Part shown: piece by piece, positions 24,408 to 36,500 of the stretch
How positions within the stretch are numbered: the first letter of the stretch is position 1
How the letters are laid out: each line of letters opens with the position of its first letter
Assembly (NCBI GenBank): GCA_013368325.1
Contig: JAACJK010000116.1
Coordinates: 186,001-250,000 of the forward strand
Direction of reading: 5' to 3'
Source: Ephemerocybe angulata
Taxonomy: Eukaryota > Basidiomycota > Agaricomycetes > Agaricales > Psathyrellaceae
Length of the DNA: 64,000 nucleotides
The notes under the pieces: generated by a model
What the model was told of the DNA's origin: nothing
The model's input: only the letters and a program-made list of their open reading frames with translations
Databases searched by the model: none
Position numbers and translations under genes: made by a program

Positions 24408-25902
24408 ATGTCTGATCACGACGTCGCTCCTGAAAGCACACTACCCTATCCCCCGATCCACGAAGACAAGCGTTTCGTGGTGCTATCGGACTGGTATGTT
24501 GGCCGTTCTGAAATCTTCAATAACTCCTTCCAGGTCTAGGGGTGAAGGCGAAGCTGCGACCTGAGCTGATTTTTGTCTTATGCTTCGTTTCTCAGGGATG
24601 GTACCATCACGACACATGATTCCAACGACTGTGAGTCGCTGAACCACCGCTACTTGTTCTGCCATCGCAGATCCCAGGATCGTCCTCGGACGCGTCGTTT
24701 GGACCGATGCTGGTGCCTTCGTCTTAGTGGTACTTGTGCTCATGGACAGAACAGTTCTTACCGATAATTTGGGCTATGGTTTCGAGAAGCGCAGGGAGGG
24801 AAATTTCGAGATACTGGCGGACCGTGTCACCTTCAGGCGAGTCCTCAAAGATTCTGAGGCCGAACGAACCTAACCTGATTTTGCACCCTCTTTCTCCATG
24901 GACTCCAGGGATGGATTCCGAGAGATGCTGAAGAGCGTCTCGGACAACGGACACACGTTAGAGGAGTGTAAAGAGTATCTTAAGACGCGTAAGTGTCGGT
25001 CGGTTATAGCGTTTCGCAGCTTACGAGACTTGACTTCGCGGAAGATATGAGACTGGATCCAGGCTTTAAGGAGTTCTATAAATTCTGCAAGGACAACGAC
25101 ATTCCTTTCATCATTGTGTCGAGGTGAAGTTCCCTGATCATCGGGGCATCTTCTCTTCTCTGACGCCGGCGGTTCCTAGCGGCATGGTAGTCTCGCAAAC
25201 CAGACTCTAGTATCTGAGAAGAAGAGTTCGTTCTCACTTGATATAGAGTCTGGTCGATAACCCCGGTCTTGGCAGTGGGAGGGGGCTGAGTTTGAATAAA
25301 TGATTTGTGTCAGCATGCCGAAGGGGGCCTTGATCCGTGCTGTTCTCTCTGGGCTCATCGGAGAGAAGGAAGCTAGCGAGATTGAAATCATCGCGAATGA
25401 CGCTCAGATCTTCGACGACGGAAAGTGGGATATCTTCTACCGTCATCCTACGAGGTGAGTTACGATTCAGATATACCACCTGAGTCAGGATTCCCGAGAA
25501 ATTTCCTGCCGCCTTGAGAGGTAACTAATCACATCACTTTCTAAGCGGCTTTGGGCACGACAAATCCCAGGCTATCCTTCCATACCGTCGTCTCCCGAAT
25601 CCTCCCACTATCTTCTTCTTCGGAGACGGAGTGTCAGGTAAGTGCCCTAACCAATCACACTTCCTCCTCTCCTCGGCCAGGGTTCGAGGCTGATTGTTTT
25701 TATCACGGTCCCAGATATCTCAGCTGCGAGACACGCCGATGTTCTCTTCGTGAAGCAGAAGCCGAACGGCGAGAATGACCTCTCGACTTACTGCACGAGA
25801 GAGAATATCAAGCATCTCTTGTTCCAGGACTTCTCTCAGGCTATCCCTATTGTAGCCTCCCTTGTAAAGGGTGAGAAGACGGTGAAGGATGTTGTCGGCT
25901 GA
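24408..25902 (+). CDS. HAD-superfamily phosphatase of the yeast YNL010W/phosphoserine-phosphatase-like type
   Basis: Eight exons (24408-24493, 24596-24630, 24755-24836, 24909-24988, 25045-25123, 25314-25454, 25546-25637, 25715-25902) give 260 residues. HAD motif I is present as VLSDWDGTITTHDSND, with both catalytic aspartates. Motif II is the Ser of PFIIVSS. Motif IV is FFFGDGVSDISAARHADVLF. LTDNLGYGFEKRREGN is the cap-proximal sequence of this subfamily. It should hydrolyse a small phosphomonoester in the cytosol, but the substrate is not known from sequence. The intron after exon 3 begins with GC instead of GT. The intron before exon 6 is long (190 bases), and its splicing removes the Gly usually found after the motif II Ser-Ser, so that junction is the least certain. 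Confidence 0.9.
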
Positions 25903-26631
25903 ACGACCCTCTGGGTTTATACCAGAACACAGCGAATTGGGAGCATCAGAGCAAGGCCTCCATAGACATACCGTAGGTATGAGGCTTCGCCGCTCCGAAA
26001 CGGCCTTGATTGTATTCCCCAGTGCTTGATCAATAGATCGCGAAGGAAATTTGGAACATAACTACAATATACTTTTCCTGTGAGTTCTGCTTCTAAATTT
26101 AAAAGTTCTCAAATATCCACATTCATCGGTGTGCACCGGTTCTTCCTGCGGTGCAAGGAGCTTGAGGTGTGAAAAATGCCTGAACACCGTCTGGGAGACC
26201 TTGGGAAGCCTTCTCACGTACTTTCCGTCAGTCGACGATGACGGCGCTTGTCATGCAAACGTATCATATGTTGTATGTGGTGTACCTTTCTCGGATTAAG
26301 AGGGGAGAATGATGCTGTATGTTCTTGGTAAGGACTTGACTCGACCAACTCAAAGAAGGCCAAAGGCAACTTGTCAAAGGGGATTCTCGATAGAGAATGA
26401 AACATTGATTTTTCAGCCGCCTCCTGATCCCAAGCCATATGAGAACTGGTGCTCAGTGTCCACAATGAGTAAAATGCGGACCTTCTATGCGTCGCAAATG
26501 CATAAGGCTGATAAACATCATGGGGCGGGGACGGAGCGGCATAGGAACAGGGAAACGATTTGGTAAATGGCCCCGTAGATCTGCAGTTCCTCCAAATGCG
26601 AAGTCTCTGGAGTCCTCCCAGGAGAGGCCCT
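25903..26631. other. Intergenic region
   Basis: 3' flank of the HAD phosphatase gene. Open frames on both strands (for example 26214-26699 minus) run into the neighbouring repeat element and lack recognisable domains. No gene is called. Confidence 0.5.
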
Positions 26632-27071
26632 GTACGATCGGTAAAGCCCGATTCTGACCGTTTGGGAAATTGCTCCGAAAAAGCGCCGTAACGCGTCACA
26701 CTTCCGCATCAGCCCGTCGCTTTCCCGCTGCTCTGCCCGCCCTCTCCCCCCACAGATACCCTCCGACTGTTTAATTCGAGGCCCTTGGGCCGAGCCTGAG
26801 ATGAGCGGCAAGGAGGCTGGCCGTGGGACCCACGTATTGCGAAGCGGTTTCGCATCGGGGGCCGTGGGACCCTCCCCGAAGCATTGCGGGGCCCCCCGAA
26901 GGGAGGGGTGCGATGCTGAGTGGGAGGGAGCTACCCATGGGAAAATGTGGGGTTGTCGCGAATGAGAGAGTCGGATGAGGGTTGGTCAGCGTCGGCGAGC
27001 GCCATCACCACTGATGTGACGGGGACGGTAGCTTTCCCAAATTGGGCCGAATCGGGCTTTACCGATCGTAC
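26632..27071. mobile_element. Candidate non-autonomous inverted-repeat element (MITE-like)
   Basis: Two inverted copies of one sequence bound a 440-base segment. The left end reads gtacgatcggtaaagcccga from 26632, and the right end is its reverse complement ending at 27071. The first 23 bases match perfectly. A further 20 or so match imperfectly (tttgggaaa block at both ends). Just outside, both ends carry a related ggag/ctcc block, so the true termini may lie slightly further out. The interior is GC-rich, with direct repeats of ggccgtgggacc at about 26819 and 26861, and codes for nothing recognisable. I found no clear target-site duplication and no transposase. Confidence 0.6.
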
Positions 27072-27494
27072 CCGTACTCCTCCCAGGACCTAAAAAGACG
27101 CCCACAAACATATCTCCGCGCCAAAGGGAAGCGCCACTTAAGGTACTGGGAAGGATCATTGATGTTGGAGCTGTATCGGAGGGTCTTGGAGGACTCGAAT
27201 GGCCGAGTTCATTAGCGACGGACGGGCGAAAATCCCCACAAAGGTCCGAGCATTCATTAATTCAGACGGGCATTAAACGGGCACGGTACACCTCTGCATA
27301 TCACGCCTACCGAAGCCCCCAATGCCCAGGGCCAGTGCCGCAACCCCGAAGTGAGCCGGAAATAAGCGACATTGACCTTGAATGGAAGTTCAGACCTTAT
27401 TCAAACCGTCGGGCAAAAGGGGCATGGTTCTAGGGTAAAGAAATACAGTTAGAGCATCCTATGCCGAACAATGGAGTGCAGAGGAGTCAAGTCC
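27072..27494. other. Intergenic region
   Basis: Sequence between the inverted-repeat element and the 3' end of the minus-strand TBC gene. No gene or other feature was recognised. Confidence 0.5.
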
Positions 27495-29766
27495 CTACAA
27501 ATCTTCGCGACCGTCTCCTCCACTCCACCCTCGAACGTAATTGGCAGCAGCTCCTGCCAACGCGCTGCCGAACCACTGTCGACCCTGACTCCACTTCTTC
27601 TGGGCACCCTGGGGGAAGGCCATCGTTGCCCCTCCCCGCTGCTTGATACCATAGACAGCCATCGCGACTCCCAGCACGATGATAGCGCCGGCCACCATCG
27701 TCTTAGTCCGGGAATCTAGCCGCCGTGTTTTCTGAAGCTTCCGCCGCAGCCGTTTGCCGCCTTTTTTTACGCCCAGGCCAGGTGATGAATCTGAATCGTA
27801 AGGGTCGGATTCACCTTCCTTCTTGGCGTCGTCGTTTGAAGGATCTGGCATCTCGGGATAGACGATGAGTTCCGGGTGGAGGATCATAGCCTCTGCTTCG
27901 TCGTCCTGATCTTGACCATCCTCCTTCCATGTAAAGACCACACTCTGGGGTCCCATGATCGAGGAGAGCTTGAGATCTGGATGGTCCGGTGGGAATTGGC
28001 GGTAGAGGTCATCCGCTTGCGTCAAGAGATCCGAGAGCTGGACTCGGGGCTTGGTGTTACGTCGACCTTCGTTCGAGTCCTCGGGATGCTGCGGGGCTAC
28101 GGGGGCGGCGGTGGCGGTAGGGCTCGGGAGTTCCTCTAGGGTGCCGTCTGCCGTAACGAGCGCGGCCATGTGGGGAAGGCTCGGAACTAGCTCTGTGACG
28201 GAGCCGTTGCGGGAGAGGGTGCTTGAGCGTGACCTGGAAAGGCGACCCATAGAGGAGAGGGAGCGACTTGTGGACCTTGTTCTCGATGCGTGGGAGAGGC
28301 GTCTGCCTGCACGGTTGTAGCTTGAGACGGACTCTTCCAGGGATTCTGTGATTTTAGGAGCGTCTGGGGTGTTCGCTTCGCTAGTGTTTGTTGAGGACAG
28401 AGGTACGCTGTCAGATTTTGAGGGAGGCTCCTGTGGGCTTTCTCTAACGTCAGGAGAGTCGGGGTGCTCGTCCAACTCCTTCGAACTCTGGGACTCTGGT
28501 GGCTCTTCGGGAACGGGAACGGGTATCCGCGATTCTGATTCTGTGACCGAAACCGTGCTGGTGAGCTCCTCGGGAGCGGGTATATCATCCACAAGGTCGG
28601 GAAGCTGGTTGAGAAGGCTGTGTATCATGCCTTCATCACCTTCCTCCTGAAGCCGCAGGGCTTCTGGTTTTCTAGTGAGGATGATCTGGGAGCGTGATGA
28701 AAATCGGTTGTCGACTGAAAGGGAGAACTACCTACCGTAACCGTCAGATACAGAGCAGCAATAGGGGGCCGGCACAGCAGGTAGTCAAAGACATGCTGAA
28801 TCAGTGGAAGCGTCGGCATATCATGCGAAAACAACGTCATGAGATTTGACAATGCGAAGAACGGCAAGGGCGAGTTCCTGAAGGAGAGGTAAGTCCAAGC
28901 GAAGTGTGGTTTGGAGACGAATCTTACCCATCCAACATGTCTGCGTACTGAGGGTCCGCCAGTCGCAGTAGATTTTTCGTCACTCTGCAAAGATGCTTGT
29001 GTCAGTACCAAACCCGAGTCACAACGAAGACCGAAGGATAGAGGATAGACAGACCTCAAGAGTCCGACCACAGGATCCAACGTCGATACCATGCAATCTC
29101 GTACTCGATGTAGACTAAGCTTTTCTATACATGCCAGATGCAGCTCTGGAGGTAAGGTGAGATAGAGCACGGAGGCGATATCGTGGTACCCCTAGGCATG
29201 AACGGAGTCTATTTACTGAGCGCTTAACTTGCATGTGGAGCAACTCACCTGGAAGTAGTGAAGCTTTCGCCTTTTCCTGAACACGCTGACCAACAGTTCA
29301 TGCAGATCATCTTTCAAGGTATCGCGCTCTCCCGTAGCGTCCAGGTCTGAGATTCAAGGGTTAGGCATGTGGCTCGGACGGGGTCAAGGATAGCGAATGG
29401 GTGTTCACCTACTGGGTACATAACGAAGCTCCTATTGGTATCGAGTTTGATCTGGTTCTCGTCAGAGTGTGGTTCCGGGGTATCTTCTGGGCAATCTTGG
29501 GTGTTGTCGGGACCTTCCTTCGAGGAACCTTTGGCCTCCACCTTGACCTTCAAAAGCTTGGGCCTGAGAAGCAAACCGTTAGCCCAGTTACAAGATGGGA
29601 TATAGCTTCAGACGCACCATAAGGAAACTCTTTCCTCCCTAAATCCACCTGGTCTCAAGCTGAGCTGTCGCAGACCCTCCCAGTCAATATCGCCACGACC
29701 GCCTGCGGTGCCTCGATTGGTGGTGTTACAGTCATCCTCGACGGTCTTGTTTGACGTAGAGTCCAT
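27495..29766 (-). CDS. TBC-domain Rab GTPase-activating protein with C-terminal membrane anchor (Gyp8/TBC1D20 type)
   Basis: Seven exons (29766-29618, 29563-29409, 29346-29249, 29191-29055, 28984-28928, 28877-28736, 28685-27495) join to 642 residues. The TBC domain starts at DIDWEGLRQLSLRPGGF. It carries the arginine finger IKLDTNR (IxxDxxR) and the glutamine finger HYFQGYHDI (YxQG-type), so it should be catalytically active. TBC1D20-like segments follow (FFALSNLMTLFSH, FDYLLCRPPIAALYL). The C-terminal half is a Ser-rich disordered linker. A hydrophobic stretch near the end (TMVAGAIIVLGVAMAVYGI) fits the ER anchor known for TBC1D20 and Gyp8, which stimulate GTP hydrolysis by Rab1/Ypt1 in ER-Golgi traffic. 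The start at 29766 (MDSTSNKTVEDD) is the last in-frame ATG before the domain; an upstream in-frame ATG at 29976 would add 70 unusual residues. Confidence 0.9.
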
Positions 29767-30746
29767 GTCACTTCCCAAGCATTCAAGTTTGAGGGCACCG
29801 CAGCCCTTCGTGGTCGTGGTCGAGGTGAATATTGCTGCTCGACGCCCTGCCGGCGACCTTGACTCCACCAGCCTGGCCGTTGCCGCTCGGACCATCAAAA
29901 CGGAACGTGCTGTTCCGGAGCATTTAGTGATCCGACTGCCTCGGCGAATGCCGATGATAGCGCCCATATCAATCATATGTGGTTTGTCAAGTCTAATCTT
30001 CCACCTTCATGGCTCGTCAGGACAGGCAATTTCCGCTACTGTGAGAGTGGCAAAATGTGATTCTATCTATACAAGGGTACTTCATGAAGGTAATATGTCT
30101 TTCCGAGTCGCACTGATCAGACTTGTCTCCATCTCGGGCTATGATAAGAGCGAATTCAAGTCTTGCCCCATGACATCGGAGTGCTATGGAACGTGCTAAA
30201 GCTATATTCCCTAAATTAAGCTATATAAGCTGTTAGCTGTGAGGAATGGTAAGTGAGATGAAATGACGAGTAATCTGGAAAGAACAGCATGTTTTAGACC
30301 CCATTAATATCTACCAAGAATGCGGCAGGGTAATTTGAGTACGCCACTCCTCGAGGCACTAATATGCTTGGATATATTTTCAGCAATTTCTCAGCTCTGG
30401 AAGTCTGCATTGAATCCGATATTCTCAAGATAAAGAAACCGACTTCATTGCTGTGAATTGGCTGTGAAGTGGATGCCCTCATTACCCCAATCGCGGTGTC
30501 AATCTAAGGACATCTTGAGAGGTCTCTCCCAAAAAGGTGCACACTAATTTTATCCGCTGGACTCTCACATATACCGCAGATTACTTGGATCCTCAAAGGA
30601 TTGGGTGTCCATCTGTGTCCATGTGGACGTCAATTTAGTCGGCGTAGTCTAAGTCTGGCCCGCATAGGAAGGAGGCTCACACGCTCGGTCGCTGTCATTG
30701 CCCCTGGCGGACTCCGTGGTCTTGAACCTCTACCTGCTCGGGCGCT
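29767..30746. other. Divergent intergenic region, possible relic sequence
   Basis: This lies upstream of both the TBC gene (-) and the Vps3-like gene (+). I searched it for exons of the missing CNH domain of Vps3 and found none; all frames are broken by stops. The part at 29.88-30.01 kb resembles 35.95-36.10 kb in the same orientation, which suggests an old dispersed repeat. Confidence 0.45.
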
Positions 30747-33581
30747 ATGTCCTCCAGCTCCCATGTTCTCCTGATAGGCAGCAACTCTATCCAATCACTC
30801 GTTCCGTCGAGTCTCATATCCCAAATCGAATCGCTGCTGGACAGTCACCGGCTGGAAGATGCTTTTAATCTTGCTGACGCTCGACGTAAGAAACTAGAAG
30901 AAAGTTTGGAGGTAGACGAGGATGAGGTATGCATTTTGGCCTACCTATGGTGAATGGTATAGTGATGAGCTAGTGAAGACGGAAGAACTGCAATACCTCT
31001 ACCAGCGGATAGGGTTCCAATACTTCACCGAAACGCTGTTCGAAGATGCAGGAAACAACTTCTTCAATGGGCACCTGGATCCTCGCGTTCTTGTCAGTTA
31101 CTACCCCGACCTCCGAGGGAATCTCTTTGAAGACGACGACCAAGTGAACCTGTTCTCTGGCGTTGCAGATCACATGCCCAAGGAGGGTTCGGTGGACGAC
31201 ATAAGTGAGTTCCAAGTTTCCTTATCCCATGAATCCACGCAGTTGTTCGTCCAATGTCCTACCCCGATAATGACTCCCACCCGATGGACATACATTGACA
31301 ATTAACGAACTCTCCTCCGTATCCTGGGTGTCTTCCTTCACGGACCTAATCCAGTTGCCTCCAACCTAGTCAGGAACTACTCTCCTCACTTGTCGCCTAG
31401 CACACGCGGTGCGCCTTCGACTGCGGAACTTCGACGTATTCTTCAAGAGCGTGCCATCGAAATGCTGGAAACCTTTTTAAAGAAGGAGCGGCGGAGGCGT
31501 ATCGCGCTTAACATGGATGACGAAGAGGATTTAAGAGTAGAAGTTGCCGTAGCGAATGGAAAGGGTAAAGGAAGACAAGAACCCCTGTCCATCAGAGCAG
31601 TAAGTCATCCGCACTATCCTTTCGTCAAAGGGTACGCTTTGACACGTCCCCTCTAGATCATCGACACGGTACTGGCCAAGCTTTACGCGCGTCTGGAAAA
31701 GACTTCAGATCTATATGACTTACTACTGTCATCCAACTCTGTGGTTTTATCGGAGGTTGAGGATCTATTCAAGAGCACAGGCCAGTACAATGCATTATGC
31801 ATTTTGTATCAGAAAGGTGGCGACAGCTACGATGAGAAATTACTCGAAGTCTGGTCGAAGTGAGTTTACGAAGTTGATGCTTCCACTGGAACAACTGACC
31901 AAACCGTTCCATAGAGTCGTCGAAGGGGAGTGGACGGACTCAGATATCCCCGACCCTTTACTGCAGATGATTGCATTGTTGACACAGAAGCGTAATAAGG
32001 CTTTGACTCAGCGGTGGGCTATATGGTTAACGAAACGAGACCCTGAAGCTGGTATACGCGTTAGTTTTATCTACAACGCTCCACTTCCCGTACCATGACT
32101 TATCAATGTGCTAGCTATTAACGACGTTGAGGGATCCGTCAACTTCAGGGAAGCGCCGGAGGGATAAGGCTTCTCTCGAGGATGATATGGATCTCCTGCG
32201 GCAGCTTTCAGAAGCAAGTCCAGACGCGGCAAAGCAGTATCTGGAGTATCTTCTGTTTCAAAAACGCACAAGTGTGAGCGGCCTCTCCTCCTCGTTATCG
32301 TACCTGGATTAACAGCTCCCCAGTCTAGGGAACTACATTCCCGTTTTGCAGACTTATGTGTGAATGAAGTCCTCCGGTTTCTCGACGAGGACGAGACGGT
32401 CCTTAAACTATGGAAAGCCAAGGGTATGACAGTCGAGCTAACCCAACTAATCGGAGCTGACAACTATCTGTAGCCGCGTCATACGCAACCTCGACAACAA
32501 AACACCAGAAGTCGCCTCAAATGACCTCCGCGAACTCTTCGTTCCTCACCCATTTTGCGGCTACCACGCCCGACTCGCCTTCCAAGCGCTCACGACTTCG
32601 TGCCATCTTATTTCTTTCTGGCTCTCAATTCTACGACCCTGCCTCTTTGAAAGAGAGGATCCGAGTCTCTGATCGCAGTAAGCTATTGGCTTTGGAATCC
32701 GCTGTTCTTGAAGGCAAACTTGGCAACCACAAATCCGCGCTGACAATGCTGGCGTGCGAGCTTAAGGACGCGTTCTCGGCGGAAGCCTACTGCGCTCTAG
32801 GCGGTGAGGTTATCCCTCTCAAAGTCGCCATCTCAACTGCCGAAGGGATGGGTCTTCGCGAATGGATCGAAGCCCTGTTCCCAGGGCAGTCAACGAAGGG
32901 CTCGTCGGCGGCTGCGAAATCGCAAGTAGAACGATCCAGGTCGGTCGATGATGAGATGAAGCGGCACCTTCTGAGATTACTATTGGAAGTCTACCTTGGC
33001 GACGAGTGCGTTCATTCTGCGTCGAAGATCGTTATAATTGTATCATGCTCACCGTTTGGTCAAGGTCTCCGATCAGTGCAGAACGCGCTGGGCATCTCAT
33101 CAACTCACAGGCAATGAATCTCGACCTATCAACTGTACGTCAAACTTTGACTTGATCCCGCCCTGGATAAACAATCGTTATCTGTCACTGAATTCGCCTT
33201 ACTCAGGTTCTCGCGCTTGTCCCACCGAATTGGCCTTTGCCATCCCTTTCGTCCTTCCTAACGCGGTCGTTCCGGCGCATCAAACACCAAAAGCGTGAAG
33301 GGGAGATTACGAAGAATATCAGCAGCGGCCAGAACTTGGTGGTCAAGGACACGACATACGAGCCGATACGGGAGGCGGGTGCCTTAGTAGAAGAGGAAGT
33401 GCAAAGTGATACAGAAGATTCTGCCGAGTATGACGAGAAAAAGGGCGGCGCTCCTCCCGAGGTGGTCGAGATCTACCCAGATGGAAATGCGGGTGGCGAC
33501 ATCGCGGGGAGTTTGTTGTTTAGTGAGAAGGCGGCGGCAGGGGCTGGAGATGGGGATAGCGGGCGGGAAGATCTCAGATAG
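30747..33581 (+). CDS. Vps3/TGFBRAP1 (Vam6-like) vacuolar/endosomal tethering subunit, N-terminal CNH domain missing
   Basis: Several exons encode roughly 790 residues. The first recognisable segment is HVLLIGSNSIQSLVPSSLIS, normally the end of the N-terminal CNH domain. It is followed by a Vps39-type helical region (GFQYFTETLFEDAGNNFF, VLVSYYPDLRGNLFEDDD) and long clathrin-heavy-chain-like repeats (LYARLEKTSDLYDLLLSS, CILYQKGGDSYDEKLLEVW). The C-terminus has the conserved FLTRSFRRIKHQKREGEI and ISSGQNLVVKD sequences. In yeast, Vps3 is the Rab5-binding subunit of CORVET, which tethers early endosomes. The CNH part (about 300-450 residues) is absent: an in-frame TGA lies 24 bases before the ATG, and the preceding sequence is non-coding. 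A splice acceptor (tcctccag at about 30758) lies just after the ATG, so the true gene may begin with exons that have been lost or moved. Confidence 0.8.
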
Positions 33582-36500
33582 CTGGCGGGAGCGGCCCAGG
33601 CGCGGGATCGAGTGTTCTCGGGGCTCTGAATGTGTTGAAATCTCAGATACTGTAGATGGTGGTCGGGAGGCAGGAGTGGCGCTCGTCGTCGTCCAGCAGG
33701 CGTCAGGGAGCAGGGAGCATCAGGGCGGCTTGTCTAGTTTCCGTCACGCCCCTCATTCCAATGGGAGTTGGAGCCGCATCGCTGCTGTGGCCCCCTTATC
33801 ATCTCAATACCAGCGTCGCCAGGCATTCAAACTTTTCGTTATCTTGAGCTTTGGCCGGGGCGGGATTCTCGAGGTAACTAACATATTTCTACGGGCGCCA
33901 CTCCCTATCTACTATCGCGACTGGCATAGAGTTCGTCGCATCGCTGTATATCATTATATTTCGCTCGATGAGCAACATTTACGTGTGGCAACCCGAAGAC
34001 TATTATTCTGGGACGGATCTAGTCAAGATCTAGTCCGCTGTATCACACTGACTTGGTAAACAAAGGGTCGGGGGCATCAAATCGACTGCAAGTGGCTCAC
34101 GCCGCCCGCAGGCGCGTAGTCACGGACCCGGTTCAGCACAGTCCCCGTACTGTATCCCATATACAGTCTGGCGCTTTACATTCTCCGCGAGATGTGGCTG
34201 AATTGACACGCTCCGATTAATTGCTACATTTTTGACAGCACAGTGTCACTGTCACTATCTAACAGCTTAAATAGGACGAGCGATAGGTGATGCCGACGTC
34301 GAAGCCGAGCGCCTCCCGCCCCGTAAACAAGCGCGCATCTTTGCGATATATCCTATCGGTGACTCATACATTCCGTGCCTCCTGCAATACAAGTCGGACG
34401 CGACTCGGCTTCCCTTATCTCAAGCACTTACATATTGAAGTGAGGATCGGGCTTTTCTGAACTCTATAAGTAATAAAGATCCAGGGTCTTCCAGGGTTCG
34501 GTGTCGATCTATCTCTGTATCTGTCAGTATGATGCGCAGGCGTCTGCGGAACTCACGATGAATGAAAGTATCCCTTGTGAAGAAACCTTGTAGACCCGAG
34601 ATATGTAGATGGTGGGAGCCTCTAGCTCATAAACACGAAGCCCGTGTGTCGAATTCCGTGATTTTACAGAAAGCTGACGTCCATATGTGTGTACGTAGTG
34701 CGCAACCTACACTTGACAAGTCTACCCAATCACCGCTGAAACTACGAAACTGTCAATAGTCCGCGATGTCGCCGGAAGTAGTTCGACCTTTCTCTGCCGT
34801 ATTGAAACATGAAATAAATCTTACCGTGGTACGACGACGCAATGCTGTCAGCATCAGCATACTGAACAGAGACCGGGCATGATGGCATGCCATAAAGATG
34901 GATTCTCGTCATACGAGGTAGCACAATTCGACCCAAGGACCGAGATGTCCCAGTGGCGGCCGGATAAGGTAGTTCGAGCCATGCTAATAGTAGAAAACAA
35001 AAATCTCGCGATAACGCCTACTAGAAGTCTCCTCGCATTCCGAGCGAAAAGCAAATACACTCCGAGAAGAGGCCTAGGCTAGTGGTATACCGAATAGGCT
35101 AAGGAGATACGCAACCTCGCGGTACACTGCCCCTCGGGGAGGCAGATCTCAGGCTGAGCATACCTGATCCGTCGTGACGCTATTCGACTATTGGACACGA
35201 CAGTGCCCGAAAAGTGTCCATTGAATATCTACGTACACCTTCTGCCTTCTGATGTCTTCACTTTGACGTATTAAAGCTTGCAAAACAGAACAGAGCAAGG
35301 TTAAATTCACGGCGAAAGGTGAGGAATTATCCCAGGCTTTTGTCTTGCGATATCCCGTAGCCGTCGCGATCGCGTATGCGGTGTGAAGGTGTCGGAATAA
35401 GTACTGGACCTCTGTCGTAGAGAATTACGGTCCATCGCATCTTGAGGCGGGGATGCTTGGAGGACCCACGGCGGACTCCGACTGGCACTGACCTCGGGGG
35501 ATAGATATTTGCTATTCAATCAGTGCATTGCCTTTATGGATTTCAAGAATGCGGTCATAGTATCCTTCCTTGAAGGCCGCGCACAATATTCTAGTTGCAG
35601 GCAAGATCTATCGCGATTGTCGGCGGGTATACAGCAGATAGACAATGGAATAAAAGCTCTTATAACCTGAAGGATACTTAGGCTGAGCGTAGGGAATCGG
35701 ACAGTAAACCCAATCTAAGTGAGAGAACTGGATCTGGAAGCCCACAGATACCCTTTATCTTGCTCCCTCTCTTAGAAAAGGGCAAAGGATATATGCCCCC
35801 GAGCACCCGACACTAAGGTGCTCACTTTTAGAGTTTTCTTGCATCCTGATCATGCCTAATTTCGTTCGAGTCGATGGCGCTTAATAACATCACCGATCAG
35901 TCGCTTAGCGAGACCATGCTTCGGGCGATCCGCGAATCCAGCAACCCTACTAGTAGGCATGTCCCTGGACCGTAGAAAATAGCAATTGTGCGCGGGCAAA
36001 TTCTACTTCTCGGTCTCCATGCAGGTCTGCACTCTCTCGTAGACTTATAATAGCACCTATGTCTACCATAACAATGGTAAGTCCCCTTAATCCCCACGTT
36101 CCTGGTGCAAGTATGTGCTGGATTCTGTTTGTTCTCAAAACGTTTGATGTGTGGATGAAAGTGTAAGGTACCTTACTGTCGGAGGAAGAATCCTCTCCGA
36201 AGGATCGGGGAAATTTATAGACCTCGACGCCTTGGCTCCAATGATGAGACCTCAAATCAGTTAGTTGCCTCAACCCCGCCGTGTGCCAAGGTTCATTAAC
36301 TCGCACACCCTCCGGATCCTAAACTTGACGTACCAGAGCTTAAAGGAAGATGAAGATTCAACATGCCTGACAGTAGGTACAGGGCTCCACAGACATGTGT
36401 ACCTCATTAAAGGCAAAGCAAAGCATGCTGGTGGTCAAACGTCGCTGTGTGGACTGTCTACTTCGGTGCGATCGACATGCAACTCGGATTCCTGGTATCG

